Source: Saprospiraceae bacterium
GTDB taxonomy: Bacteria; Bacteroidota; Bacteroidia; Chitinophagales; Saprospiraceae
Length of the DNA: 64,000 bases
Direction of reading: 5' to 3'
NCBI GenBank assembly: GCA_021604865.1
Contig: BQJU01000001.1
Location: forward strand, 1-64,000
Shown: in pieces, positions 10,701 through 17,014 of the stretch
How positions within the stretch are numbered: position 1 is the first letter of the stretch
How the letters are laid out: every line of letters begins with the position of its first letter
Notes under the pieces: model-generated
Databases searched by the model: none
What the model was told of the DNA's origin: nothing
What the model saw: the letters and a program-made list of their open reading frames with translations, nothing else
Translations under genes and position numbers: made by a program

Positions 10701-12178
10701 CAATAGGAGTCCCTGGAGAGTTACATATCGGCGGCATTCAGGTAGCCAGAGGATACTGGAAACGTCCGGAATTGAACGCCGAAAAGTTCGTACCTGACCC
10801 TTTTGGTACTGACCCCAATGGGCGATTGTATAAAACCGGTGACCTGGCTCGCTGGTTGCCAGATGGCAATATCGAATATTTAGGCAGGATAGATGATCAA
10901 GTCAAAATTCGTGGGTTCCGGATTGAACTGGGTGAAATAGAACAAGTTCTCGGTCAAGCACCAGATGTTAGCGCTTGTGCTGTATTGGCAAAAGCCGACA
11001 AAAACAACAACCTGAGACTAGTTGCATATCTGGTGACAACCAACCCTTTGGATAAAGTACAATTGCAAGCCTACCTCCTTAAAAAACTACCCGATTATAT
11101 GGTCCCTGCCATCTGGATAAGCCTGCCGGCCCTTCCATTAAACTACAATGGCAAACTGGATAGGAAGGCATTGCCCAATCCGAATATTACAGATCTTAGC
11201 CAAATGGAATATGTAGCTCCCAATACGCCTACAGCACAAAAGCTGGCGTATATATGGCAGGACATGCTAGGACTAGAAAAAATAGGTATTCACGATCATT
11301 TTTTCGAATTGGGCGGGCATTCGCTTATTACCATCCCGACCCTATTTCGGATAAACAAGGAATTGGATACTCAACTTACCCTTATGCAGTTTTTTACAAA
11401 CCTGACGATTGCCCAATTGACGGAATTGATTGACGGGAAAGAAGCCACCAGGTCTTGTGGTTTCAAATTAAATGCTATTGAAAAAGGCCTTCCAAATCTG
11501 TTTTTTATCCCGCCAGCTTTGGGATTACCCATCGTTTTTAATGAACTGGCAGAGGGACTTTCCGGTCGGTTGAACTGTTATGGATTTCAGTATCGGGGAT
11601 GGGGCGCGGACGAGCCATTTGATGAGCGTATCGAACAAATGGCAGAGGCGTTTACCGAGGAGGTGTTATCTATACAACAAACCGAAGAATTTATAATCTG
11701 CGGGTATTCCATGGGTGGAAATATTGCCTATGAAATGGCCAAAATATTAGAAGGTCTCGGACATCAGGTACGACTGATATTGATAGACCGGGAGGTGGCC
11801 AATTATCAAGACTTGAGTACAGAAGATATTGATCATCAGGTCGGCCTTTCCATTGACTGGTTATATCAGTCCTTGCCTAAAGAATCTCTGATATCAATAG
11901 ATCAAAATCGAATCCATGCTTTTTTGAAAAACAATATCCAACTGCTAACCCAACACCATGTATCCGGTGAAATCAATGCACCTATTTTGGCATTAGAGGC
12001 TCGGGAAAATAGAGATAAGCCATTAATGAAATCCTGGGAAGCTTACACCAGTGGCTCGGTGCACCACCATTGGATAGAAAGTCAACATTATACTATTCTG
12101 GATGCCTGTCATATTCCTCACATTCAACAACTTTTCCTGGACTACTTATTGGCACCCGAACTACTTAAGGCTGGTTAA
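1751..12178 (+). CDS. Trimodular NRPS with TubC-type docking domain and terminal thioesterase (DD-C-A-T-C-A-T-C-A-T-TE)
   Basis: 3475 residues. Residues 1-60 look like a TubC/beta-hairpin docking domain. C domains start near residues 83, 1134 and 2190 (each with QERLWFID), and each has an intact HHIASDG active site (about 212, 1263, 2319). A domains follow (P-loops YTSGTTGTPKG about 687, YTSGSTGKPKG about 1740, YTSGSTGNPKG about 2796), each with an A10 Lys. Carrier domains have FFELGGHSL near 1069, 2125 and 3182. The thioesterase (about 3240-3475) has GYSMGG near 3318 and a late His in QHYTILD. My codes against GrsA-A are DGYFLGGTFK (aliphatic-like, unassigned), DVLQCGHIDK (polar type, unassigned, Dap plausible because the Dap genes follow) and DVWHFSLIEK (close to serine DVWHLSLIDK). 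No epimerase, cyclase or methyltransferase domain is present. The likely role is to extend the chain from the preceding synthetase by three residues and release it. Confidence 0.96.
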   Translation: MQTNKDIVNLLNKAQQSGITVFKEEQKLKFKVAKNTKVDPAIVDLLKAHKQKILAFLGDEIGAVNTIRGQEEQISVFDRKNVDQIPLSFTQERLWFIDRLSGSSHYHIPFMKGFGEDLHVETLEYALKTLINRHEVLRTVILEKEGSAFQQVLPKDKWYLHCLEIEDSETEATLNNWITQEISRPFDLAADHMLRATLIKKMDGQYLLVIVIHHIASDGWSMNVMTRELQELYQSKMEGRAPALKPLTIQYADYAFWQRNDLIGTKLEEKLAFWEHHLKGVTPLSLPLDFARPRMQSFKGASISFGIDKETTKQLNNLCQTEEVTLFMLLLTAFKVLLYRYSGGQEDICVGSPIANRSQKALEDLIGFFVNTIALRSHLSEEQSFTELLHRVKTTTLDAYKHQDTPFEKVVDRITIKRDNSMNPLFQVAFVLQNVLDISQTAVQPINKEEKPSNYQISKFDLTMSAAETQQGLLVNIEYCTDLFKASSISQMASHFQQLLSAIIQTPQASIGTLNLLSDTERKTLLTDFNATEAPYPADEAIVAQLKKQVEKNPDNPALIFQNQTLTFRQFDEQSNQLAQYLIKKGVQSNDCVGLLAYRGFDMIIGIFGILKCGATYVPLNIDYPRQRLEFILEDAGIDKIVITGQEILDQSGLTGYECLKVSDAAKSPKTAPDRALSVHTPAYVMYTSGTTGTPKGTLVNQKNILKLAYEQEGIAIYPEDRVLQWSNYAFDGSTYDIYNALLNGACLCLITEADVSNADRLSEIIQEKNVTVSFFTSALFNSLVDYAPAALKGMRKVLFGGEAASAVHVRKALEMLGPDRVVNGYGPTETTTFATFYSVRNADNKYIPIGRPLSNTQVYIVNKSQQLAGIGIPGELWIAGEGVSLGYLNRPDLNNERFIPNPFSGNANGKLYKTGDLARWMPDGNIEFIGRKDDQIKMRGYRIELGEIESILGECPLVQQGVVLLHQDQQGNKRLVAYIAPTKKGLDKSEIQSFLSLELPDYMVPSLIVELEALPLTTNGKVDKRALPEPDSAELIGEAYLAPRNEIEIQLVNIWQELLDLPKVGVLDNFFELGGHSLLAIRVTSAIRKSLEIELIVGDIFMYPTIEKLAAFLETNQNTAALPPLIPGPRPARIPLSYSQERLWFIDQFGGSLQYHIPVVYGVNNELEKEVLEKALKTLISRHEILRTVIQSEDGEAYQKIIPADDWTMEYHESPGFNSDADSQVYIEAIVNKPFDLSNDYMLRAHLVKCGEEDQLLILVIHHIASDGWSNGILVKELMALFDNPQGSNTLELPPLSVQYADYAIWQRNHLSGEFLKSQLDWWQQYLAGASPLNLPLDFPRPPIQSTNGAVVGFQIEKPIKDQLNKLSLDHGVSLFMTLLSAFKVLLYRYSEQTDICIGTPTANRNQREVESMVGFFVNTLALRSDLSGNPEFTYLLEQVKTNTLVAFSHQDVPFEQIVECVEKERSLDRNPIFQVMFALQNIPDSPDLELGPAQLSQKSAGRRSAQFDLTFSIVEYASGLLVEIEYCSDLFAESTIQRMAGHFQNLLEAIVINPSMPIGQLTLLNDQERQQLLFEFNNTKNHYPRNKTVIDLFEEQVLNRPNEKALGCEGQVLTYLELNKRANQLAHYLIEKGLKQEDLVALCVDRSLEMIVGILGILKAGSAYIPIDTNYPVDRIEFILEDTKAPFVISKKQLGVLPSKMEGKTCILLDEEVPFLLQAPVENVSVDVRPDHLAYVIYTSGSTGKPKGTLISHQNLMMRLQGEVELLKVNTSLKSCLLTNYVFDVSLLEIFLPLIVGGSLQIPHHNTIFDSDKLIQLLVKEGVTQIQSTPSFLTSIMHAIEGHLASQLKLEMICTGGESLNGDLVKTIRAKLPQVQLNNHYGPTEITIDAIVSENVTAFERNIIGRPIANTAAFIVDTSRELVPVGVIGELLIGGDGVSEGYLNRPELTPEKFIPHPFDPTSSSKVYCTGDLARWLPDGTIEFFGRKDDQVKIRGHRVELGEIEAILAACDLVNQCTVLVKKNTQNAKSLIAYVIPKGAFLKEEIIAYLKPILPDYMIPDLIIELEKFPLNANGKIDKQRLPDPDINALMQDDFVAPSNDTEHQLAIIWKELLGLEKIGIHNNFFELGGHSLMAMRVASAIRKEFDVHLEIRELFLSPTISELAQKIEHLEIGGSLPPIIKVENKPSKIPLSYAQERLWFIDQFEGSVQYHMPTVLRLKKELNKNALEQALLALVERNEILRTVIRSENGITFQEIMPAEYWKLGYTESAGFETDAQLREIITSKVQHPFDLSNDYMLRAHLIACAENDHVLILVMHHIASDGWSFSLLIRDLMELYEAKLNNRNPVLPPLKIQYADYAIWQRAHLNGTVLEDQLQWWEQQLSGLEPLKLPTDFPRPTKQSTTGSNIGFSLEKDMANALNKLSLQTGTTLFMTLLAAFKVLLYRYSGQEDICIGTPVANRNQKEVEGLVGFFVNTLALRTDLSGNPGFLELLKRVKTTSLSAFACQEVPFERIVDRVESKRDLSRTPVFQVMFALQNTPDSPALELGNIDLSFESSGRNTSLYDINLSISENTKGLDIGIDYCTDLFREETIKRMSLHFRQLLQAIIADPNQAIGQINILNREEEHILLQQFNDTQVEFPHHLTVVDLIDQQTRRTPNATAITFEQQRLSYEQLDHKSNQLAHYLRKNGVQTESLVAICLDRSLEMMIGLLGILKAGGAYVPIDPGYPEERINYMLQDTQTQWVITSQNIATSWEQLPEVQVIAIDREWPVISQQPSDKPNVKLDAKDLMYIIYTSGSTGNPKGVMNQHEGVMNRLFWGQQRYALNPEKDVVLQKTTFCFDVSVWELFWPLISGARLVFATPDGQKNSSYLKNIINQENITIIHFVPSMLEVFLLDIQADECPSLQRVFCSGEALKASQAKRFRQLLPDVELHNLYGPTEAAIEVTFWEAVVGKQVPNRIPIGKPTANTQMYILNASGMPSPIGVPGELHIGGIQVARGYWKRPELNAEKFVPDPFGTDPNGRLYKTGDLARWLPDGNIEYLGRIDDQVKIRGFRIELGEIEQVLGQAPDVSACAVLAKADKNNNLRLVAYLVTTNPLDKVQLQAYLLKKLPDYMVPAIWISLPALPLNYNGKLDRKALPNPNITDLSQMEYVAPNTPTAQKLAYIWQDMLGLEKIGIHDHFFELGGHSLITIPTLFRINKELDTQLTLMQFFTNLTIAQLTELIDGKEATRSCGFKLNAIEKGLPNLFFIPPALGLPIVFNELAEGLSGRLNCYGFQYRGWGADEPFDERIEQMAEAFTEEVLSIQQTEEFIICGYSMGGNIAYEMAKILEGLGHQVRLILIDREVANYQDLSTEDIDHQVGLSIDWLYQSLPKESLISIDQNRIHAFLKNNIQLLTQHHVSGEINAPILALEARENRDKPLMKSWEAYTSGSVHHHWIESQHYTILDACHIPHIQQLFLDYLLAPELLKAG

Positions 12179-12313
12179 GCGCTCTAAGCGCCAGCTATAC
12201 TTTCCTACTTGTATGTTTTGCCACCGCTTCGGGAACTCCTCATGGCTCTCGGCAGGACTATAAATGGCTTATAAACCGCTTTTCTCCATCTATTTACCTG
12301 GAAAAATTTAATT

Positions 12314-13327
12314 ATGAACACGAAATTTAAAATGTTAGAGGACGTATTAAAAATCCGGCAACTTATCGGCAATACGCCTTTGATACAGCTGGTGGAAAAC
12401 CAGTCTTACAACCTCTTTGCAAAACTCGAATACAACAACTTTTCGGGGAGTATCAAGGACCGGGCCGCCAACAATATCCTGTTTCAGGGGATTAACGACG
12501 GCAAAATCAATCCTGAAACAACTATCGTTGAATCCAGTTCCGGGAATTTAGGTATCTCCATGGCATTACATTGTAATCGACTAGGCCTGGACTTTATTGT
12601 TGTCGTTGATCCACACATCAGTAAAATCAACCTGAAACTGCTAAAGTTGTTTGCTACCAAAGTAATTATGGTAGATAAACCTGATGATACCGGCGGTTAC
12701 CTGTTAACACGGATTGAAACCGTAAAGCACATTATAGAAACGAACGAAAATTGTTTTTGGACCAATCAATACCAAAACGAAAACAATTTTAAGGGGTACC
12801 GGGATATGTCCCATGAAATCAATCAAAATTTCACTCGCCTGGACTACCTGTTTGTAGCCACCAGTTCTTGCGGCACCATTACTGGACTATCCAAATTTGT
12901 CAAGCAGTATTTTCCGGGAGTAACAGTCGTAGCTGTGGATATCAAAGGCTCATTGATTTTTAGTGACGAAAAGCATAAACGCCTTATTTCTGGTCTGGGA
13001 GCTGGCCAAAAGGCTTGCTTTTTGGAGAAGGCTTCCGTGGATGATGTGATGATTTTAAATCACCAGGAAATCATCACGGGCTGTCGGGCCATGCTCCGGG
13101 AACATTCCATTTTTGCCGGGGGGTCTTCGGGGGCTTGTTATTATGCTGCACGAAAATACCTGGATCAGCTTGCTCCGACATACCCTATCCCGAATTGTTT
13201 GATTATTTGCCCGGACAAAGGGGTCCCCTACATTGATAACATCTACAGTGAGCAATGGTCAGATCGTGTCATAAAAAGTGAACTTCCTGCTGTCGTGGAA
13301 GATCGTCAGCCAGTTTCTGAAATTTAA
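12314..13327 (+). CDS. sbnA: SbnA-like N-(2-amino-2-carboxyethyl)-L-glutamate synthase (PLP enzyme)
   Basis: 337 residues of the cysteine-synthase fold-type II PLP family. SGSIKDRAA carries the Schiff-base Lys, SSSGNLG is the phosphate/substrate loop, and ATSSCGTITG near residue 178 is the PLP-phosphate loop. The SSSGN loop, the SGLGAG segment and the following SbnB-like gene point to the SbnA subfamily rather than to CysK. SbnA condenses O-phospho-L-serine with L-glutamate to N-(2-amino-2-carboxyethyl)-L-glutamate, which SbnB then oxidises to L-2,3-diaminopropionate and 2-oxoglutarate. It lies 135 bases after the NRPS and 51 bases before the SbnB start, so it probably supplies Dap to the assembly line. 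A second in-frame ATG at 12344 is also possible; no clear ribosome-binding site separates them. Confidence 0.9.
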   Translation: MNTKFKMLEDVLKIRQLIGNTPLIQLVENQSYNLFAKLEYNNFSGSIKDRAANNILFQGINDGKINPETTIVESSSGNLGISMALHCNRLGLDFIVVVDPHISKINLKLLKLFATKVIMVDKPDDTGGYLLTRIETVKHIIETNENCFWTNQYQNENNFKGYRDMSHEINQNFTRLDYLFVATSSCGTITGLSKFVKQYFPGVTVVAVDIKGSLIFSDEKHKRLISGLGAGQKACFLEKASVDDVMILNHQEIITGCRAMLREHSIFAGGSSGACYYAARKYLDQLAPTYPIPNCLIICPDKGVPYIDNIYSEQWSDRVIKSELPAVVEDRQPVSEI

Positions 13328-13378
13328 AATAAACCCTTTGATAAATCAGGTGATTTGTCAAAGCATCAAATAAAACCT

Positions 13379-14350
13379 ATGTATTACTTAAATACTAAAA
13401 GTCTGGCCTCTTTGGACCGGGATTGGAACGAATTGGCCAGGGTTATTGAAAAAGCCATTTTTTGTCAGGGCGAAAAGGAATTTGCCCAACCGGTAAAACC
13501 CTACCTGCGGTACCGGGATATGTCCAACCGGATTATTGCTATGCCTGCCTTCATTGGTGGAGAATTTAACCTTTCAGGCATTAAATGGATTGCAAGTTTT
13601 CCAAAAAATCTCGACAAGGGCATCAAGCGGGCCCACTCGGTGAGCATCCTCAATGATGCCGATACTGGCATTCCGGTTTGTGCCATCAATACGACCCTGA
13701 TCAGTGGTATCCGTACGGCATCAGTGACGGGTTTAATGATAAAAAAATACCTGGAACTGCGCCCGGAATTGACTGATCTCGTTGTAGGCATGACCGGCTT
13801 TGGGCCCATTGGACAGCTGCACCTTGAAATGACCGCTGCATTATTGGGCGACCGCCTGAAGGAGTTTCGCATCTTTGATATTAATCCGATCGACCCATCC
13901 CTGATCCCCCCCGCATTGGCGGACAAAGTGGTCCTTGCCAATTCTTTTGAGCAAGCCTTTGAACAAGTTGACCTGTTTATCACAGCTACCGTTTCCAGCA
14001 AGCCTTACATCGATCAGAAACCCAAACCGGGCAGCCTTCATCTCAATGTTTCCCTACGCGACTATCACGTCCAATTTATGGATTATGTAGATATCATGAT
14101 TGTCGATGATTGGGAAGAAGTATGTCGAGAGAAAACGGATATTGAAATGATGCACCTCGAAAAAGGCCTTCAGAAGGAAGATGTCCTAGATCTGGTGGAT
14201 GTGTTTTACAAACGCGCATTTGAGAAACTTGATGCACAGCAGGTCGTTATGTTCAACCCAATGGGCATGGCCATTTTTGATATAGCCATAGGCGCTCATT
14301 TTTACGAAAAAGCAAGGCTGGAAAACGCGGGCATACTTCTTGAAAATTAA
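13379..14350 (+). CDS. sbnB: SbnB-like N-(2-amino-2-carboxyethyl)-L-glutamate dehydrogenase (ornithine cyclodeaminase family)
   Basis: 323 residues from ATG 13379. The frame can be extended to a TTG at 13355, but the family begins with the MYYLN segment, so I chose the ATG. Hallmarks are KPYLRYRD followed by NRIIAMPAFIGG, SGIKWIASFP, the Arg of LISGIRTASVTG, the nucleotide-binding segment VVGMTGFGPIGQLHLEM, and NPMGMAIFDIAIG near the end. The family uses NAD+ to cleave the SbnA product oxidatively into L-2,3-diaminopropionate and 2-oxoglutarate. The gene sits directly behind sbnA, as in staphyloferrin B and other Dap-containing peptide clusters. No siderophore synthetase (IucA/IucC type) is present, so Dap is most simply an NRPS building block here. 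Confidence 0.9.
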   Translation: MYYLNTKSLASLDRDWNELARVIEKAIFCQGEKEFAQPVKPYLRYRDMSNRIIAMPAFIGGEFNLSGIKWIASFPKNLDKGIKRAHSVSILNDADTGIPVCAINTTLISGIRTASVTGLMIKKYLELRPELTDLVVGMTGFGPIGQLHLEMTAALLGDRLKEFRIFDINPIDPSLIPPALADKVVLANSFEQAFEQVDLFITATVSSKPYIDQKPKPGSLHLNVSLRDYHVQFMDYVDIMIVDDWEEVCREKTDIEMMHLEKGLQKEDVLDLVDVFYKRAFEKLDAQQVVMFNPMGMAIFDIAIGAHFYEKARLENAGILLEN

Positions 14351-14466
14351 AACCGTTGCGGGACGTGGAATTAATAACGATCCGATTTCAAAAGCACTCC
14401 TAGAAAAAGGGAGCCTATTGATACCTCATCCCTGTGGCAACAACTCTTCATCAAAAACCTTTCATC

Positions 14467-15228
14467 ATGTCTAATGTAATTTTAATATCATTGAATAGCA
14501 CTGCCACAAAACAATTGATATTTAGAGGCAGTCTGATTGCCTTATTTCTGCTTTTGTCTCTGTTGGGTATATTAAGTTTCCCTCTCGGCAATATTTTCCA
14601 TTCTGGCTTTGGCGTAGGGTTCGCATCGCCGCAGGATTCCGTGATCATTATGCTCGAAGATTTTGAAGTGAATAAAAACCACAAATACTACCAGGATTTT
14701 ATTCAAAATCAGGATCCAGGCTTCATAAAGACCTTATACTACGCCAATGCCGACAAAAGAAAACAGGATGGGCGATTTAAAGTCTTTAATAAAAATCAAC
14801 CCGCCAAAATTGTCACCGACAAGGGTTCAAAAAATTCTTTGATTTTTACGCTGAGACAAGGCGACAAAATCTGGTATGATACCCTACAGAATTATGTACA
14901 TCTACAGGTCCTAGAAGCGGGTTCCCCACAACATGAAGCCTTGCAGCATAATCTACCCATTGGCAGCCTCCCCGCAGGTACCACGACGGCCATAAAACAT
15001 ACTAATTCCAAGGCCAAAATAACACTGGAACTTCAGAAGTCAGCTAAAACGAAGATTGACATCCTTTCTCCTGAAAAAGAATTTCTAGAATCCCTGGTAG
15101 ACAAAGAGCTGAAACAGGGAAGACACCGATTTAAGTGGAAAAAAAGGGGGTATGCCCCTGGCTATTACTGGCTAAAGATTGAAGTAGATGGCAAGGTGAT
15201 GAGCCAACAAATTGAAGTAGAAGATTAA
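14467..15228 (+). CDS. Membrane-anchored or exported protein with C-terminal FlgD/Ig-like domain, unknown function
   Basis: 253 residues from ATG 14467; a GTG at 14434 would add 11 residues. A hydrophobic segment (LIALFLLLSLLGILSF) near residues 19-35 can serve as a signal anchor or signal peptide. The middle is lysine- and asparagine-rich without a motif I recognise. The last 60 or so residues (from KIDILSPEKEFL to YYWLKIEVDG) resemble the FlgD-type Ig or type IX sorting-like beta domains common in Bacteroidota surface proteins. It sits between the Dap genes and the hydroxylase, on the same strand, with 116 bases before and 42 after. It may be an unrelated passenger or a cluster-specific surface protein; I cannot assign a role. 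Confidence 0.75.
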   Translation: MSNVILISLNSTATKQLIFRGSLIALFLLLSLLGILSFPLGNIFHSGFGVGFASPQDSVIIMLEDFEVNKNHKYYQDFIQNQDPGFIKTLYYANADKRKQDGRFKVFNKNQPAKIVTDKGSKNSLIFTLRQGDKIWYDTLQNYVHLQVLEAGSPQHEALQHNLPIGSLPAGTTTAIKHTNSKAKITLELQKSAKTKIDILSPEKEFLESLVDKELKQGRHRFKWKKRGYAPGYYWLKIEVDGKVMSQQIEVED

Positions 15229-15270
15229 AGCGAACTATAAGTACAATTTCCTAATCCGAAAACAATTATT

Positions 15271-16896
15271 ATGGAAATCCATGACAATGATTTAGTTTAT
15301 GTAAAACCCAATTTAGTTATCGAACCGTTGGTAGACAATTGGTACGCCTGGTCGCACCTGATTTCACCAACGACGGCAGCTATGAACATTAAAGATCGAC
15401 ATTTAAAGATCATGAATTCTTATGTTCAAAGCCCAATGATTCACGCTGCCGCAGTAAAAAGCCCTAAGATGTTAGGTGGCCCATTCATCGATTATGGCGG
15501 AAAACGAGTGGATGAAATCAAGGGATTAATCTCAAACACCAAAGAAACTTGCGCAAATTTATTGGAATTTCGCGAAGCAATCCTCGAGCTCAATGATTTG
15601 CTAAAGCACGAAGCTAAAGGTTATTCATTGGCCGAGTTGTACCCAAAAATTCCTGAACCATTACAGGGGTTGGTAGAGTTGGTTTATGACCTCAACAACA
15701 ACCCTTCTTTCCGCTTCTTTGAATCGTTGGTGTATCAAACCGATTATTACAATGATGATCTTCAAAGTTTTAATTTGTTCCTCGTTCAGGACGATGACTC
15801 CAGGTCTTTCGTACTGAGTACGCCAAAATTGCCAGATGATAATATCATTCGGGTGCACCTGCCCTTTAAAAGCAAAAAAATAGACGAGCTATTTGAAATG
15901 TCAGACCATCCGAAAAGGTTTGGAGACATCAAGGATTTATTTCCAATAGAACCTGGGAAAGAAGAATTGTTTAAAAGCTTTTTTACCACAGAAGTGCCCA
16001 AAAAATACGACCGTTATCAAGGAGAGGGGGTATTGACCCGTTATTTTGGTCATGCTTGTATTCTCGCTGAAACCAAAAAGACGACCTTCCTGGCTGATCC
16101 TCTGGTTAGTTACGGTTATGAGTCTGATATTTCCCGGTATTCTTATGATGACCTGCCAGAAACCATTGACTATGTATTAATCACACACAATCACCAGGAT
16201 CATATTCTGTTTGAAACGTTACTGCGCATCCGTAAAAAGATTAAACACATTATTGTACCCAAATGTAATGGAGGGTCACTACAGGATCCTAGCCTGAAAA
16301 TGATGTTTGAACATGTCGGGTTTGATAATATTATCGAATTGGGTGAAATGGAAACCATTCATTTTGATGATTGCTCCATCACCGGCATCCCTTTTATGGG
16401 CGAACATAGCGATCTCGATATCCGGAGTAAACTATGCCACATGGTTCGTTTCAAAGATGACTTTAAAATGTTGTTCGCTGCGGATTCCTGCAACGTGTCG
16501 CCACCATTGTACAAACGTATCCATGACGTGGTAGGGGATATCGATGTCATTTTTCTGGGAATGGAATGTGAGGGTGCTCCTCTTTCCTGGTTATATGGAC
16601 CAATCATGCCAGAACCGCTTGCCAGGGATATGGATGAATCCAGACGACTGGCCGGTTGTGACTTTCACGAATCAAAAGCATTGGTCGATATCTTCAATCC
16701 AAAAAATGTGTTTGTCTATGCGATGGGCGTTGAACCTTGGTTGAAATACATCAGCTCTATCAAATATACCGACGAATCAAAACCTATCGTGGAATCCAAC
16801 AAGCTATTGGAATACTGTAAATCAAAAAACATCGTGCCTGAACGGCTCTTTGGAGAAAAAATAATAGAATATAAAGGTAGTGCTGTTCTTACCTAG
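15271..16896 (+). CDS. CmlA-like diiron beta-hydroxylase with metallo-beta-lactamase fold
   Basis: 541 residues, close to the length of chloramphenicol CmlA. An N-terminal helical region (about 1-250) precedes a metallo-beta-lactamase-fold domain opening at YFGHACILAE. The metal ligands are readable: THNHQDH gives His306, His308, Asp310 and His311, GEHSD gives Glu378, and FAADS gives Asp405. This is the set used by CmlA as I recall it, shifted by one or two positions. CmlA-type enzymes use a non-heme diiron site and O2 to hydroxylate the beta-carbon of an amino acid held on an NRPS carrier domain. Together with the neighbouring NRPS genes this predicts one beta-hydroxylated residue in the peptide. 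The target carrier cannot be told from sequence. A generic UlaG-type hydrolase is less likely because of the long N-terminal domain and the Glu ligand. Confidence 0.85.
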   Translation: MEIHDNDLVYVKPNLVIEPLVDNWYAWSHLISPTTAAMNIKDRHLKIMNSYVQSPMIHAAAVKSPKMLGGPFIDYGGKRVDEIKGLISNTKETCANLLEFREAILELNDLLKHEAKGYSLAELYPKIPEPLQGLVELVYDLNNNPSFRFFESLVYQTDYYNDDLQSFNLFLVQDDDSRSFVLSTPKLPDDNIIRVHLPFKSKKIDELFEMSDHPKRFGDIKDLFPIEPGKEELFKSFFTTEVPKKYDRYQGEGVLTRYFGHACILAETKKTTFLADPLVSYGYESDISRYSYDDLPETIDYVLITHNHQDHILFETLLRIRKKIKHIIVPKCNGGSLQDPSLKMMFEHVGFDNIIELGEMETIHFDDCSITGIPFMGEHSDLDIRSKLCHMVRFKDDFKMLFAADSCNVSPPLYKRIHDVVGDIDVIFLGMECEGAPLSWLYGPIMPEPLARDMDESRRLAGCDFHESKALVDIFNPKNVFVYAMGVEPWLKYISSIKYTDESKPIVESNKLLEYCKSKNIVPERLFGEKIIEYKGSAVLT

Positions 16897-17014
16897 TTTT
16901 AGGCCATGGAATTTCCTGTCCTTTAATACCCTTTATTCCTAAGCCTTTGCATGGATATCAATGCCTGCAAATGGTTTAGGGTAATGGGGATTTTTCACTT
17001 TAAAACTAAAAAAC

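Noticed and set aside
12179-12191. Small hairpin GCGCT-CTA-AGCGC right after the large NRPS gene.
   Set aside because: The stem has only five pairs and no T-tract follows, so it is not called a terminator; the Dap genes are probably in the same transcript.
12314-14350. Staphyloferrin-B-type siderophore cluster, suggested by SbnA/SbnB.
   Set aside because: No IucA/IucC-type synthetase, decarboxylase or siderophore transporter is present; the NRPS context explains the pair better.
15271-16896. Reading the metallo-beta-lactamase-fold protein as a lactamase or UlaG lactonase.
   Set aside because: The 250-residue N-terminal domain, the total length and the Glu378 ligand match CmlA-type oxygenases, and the context is an NRPS cluster.
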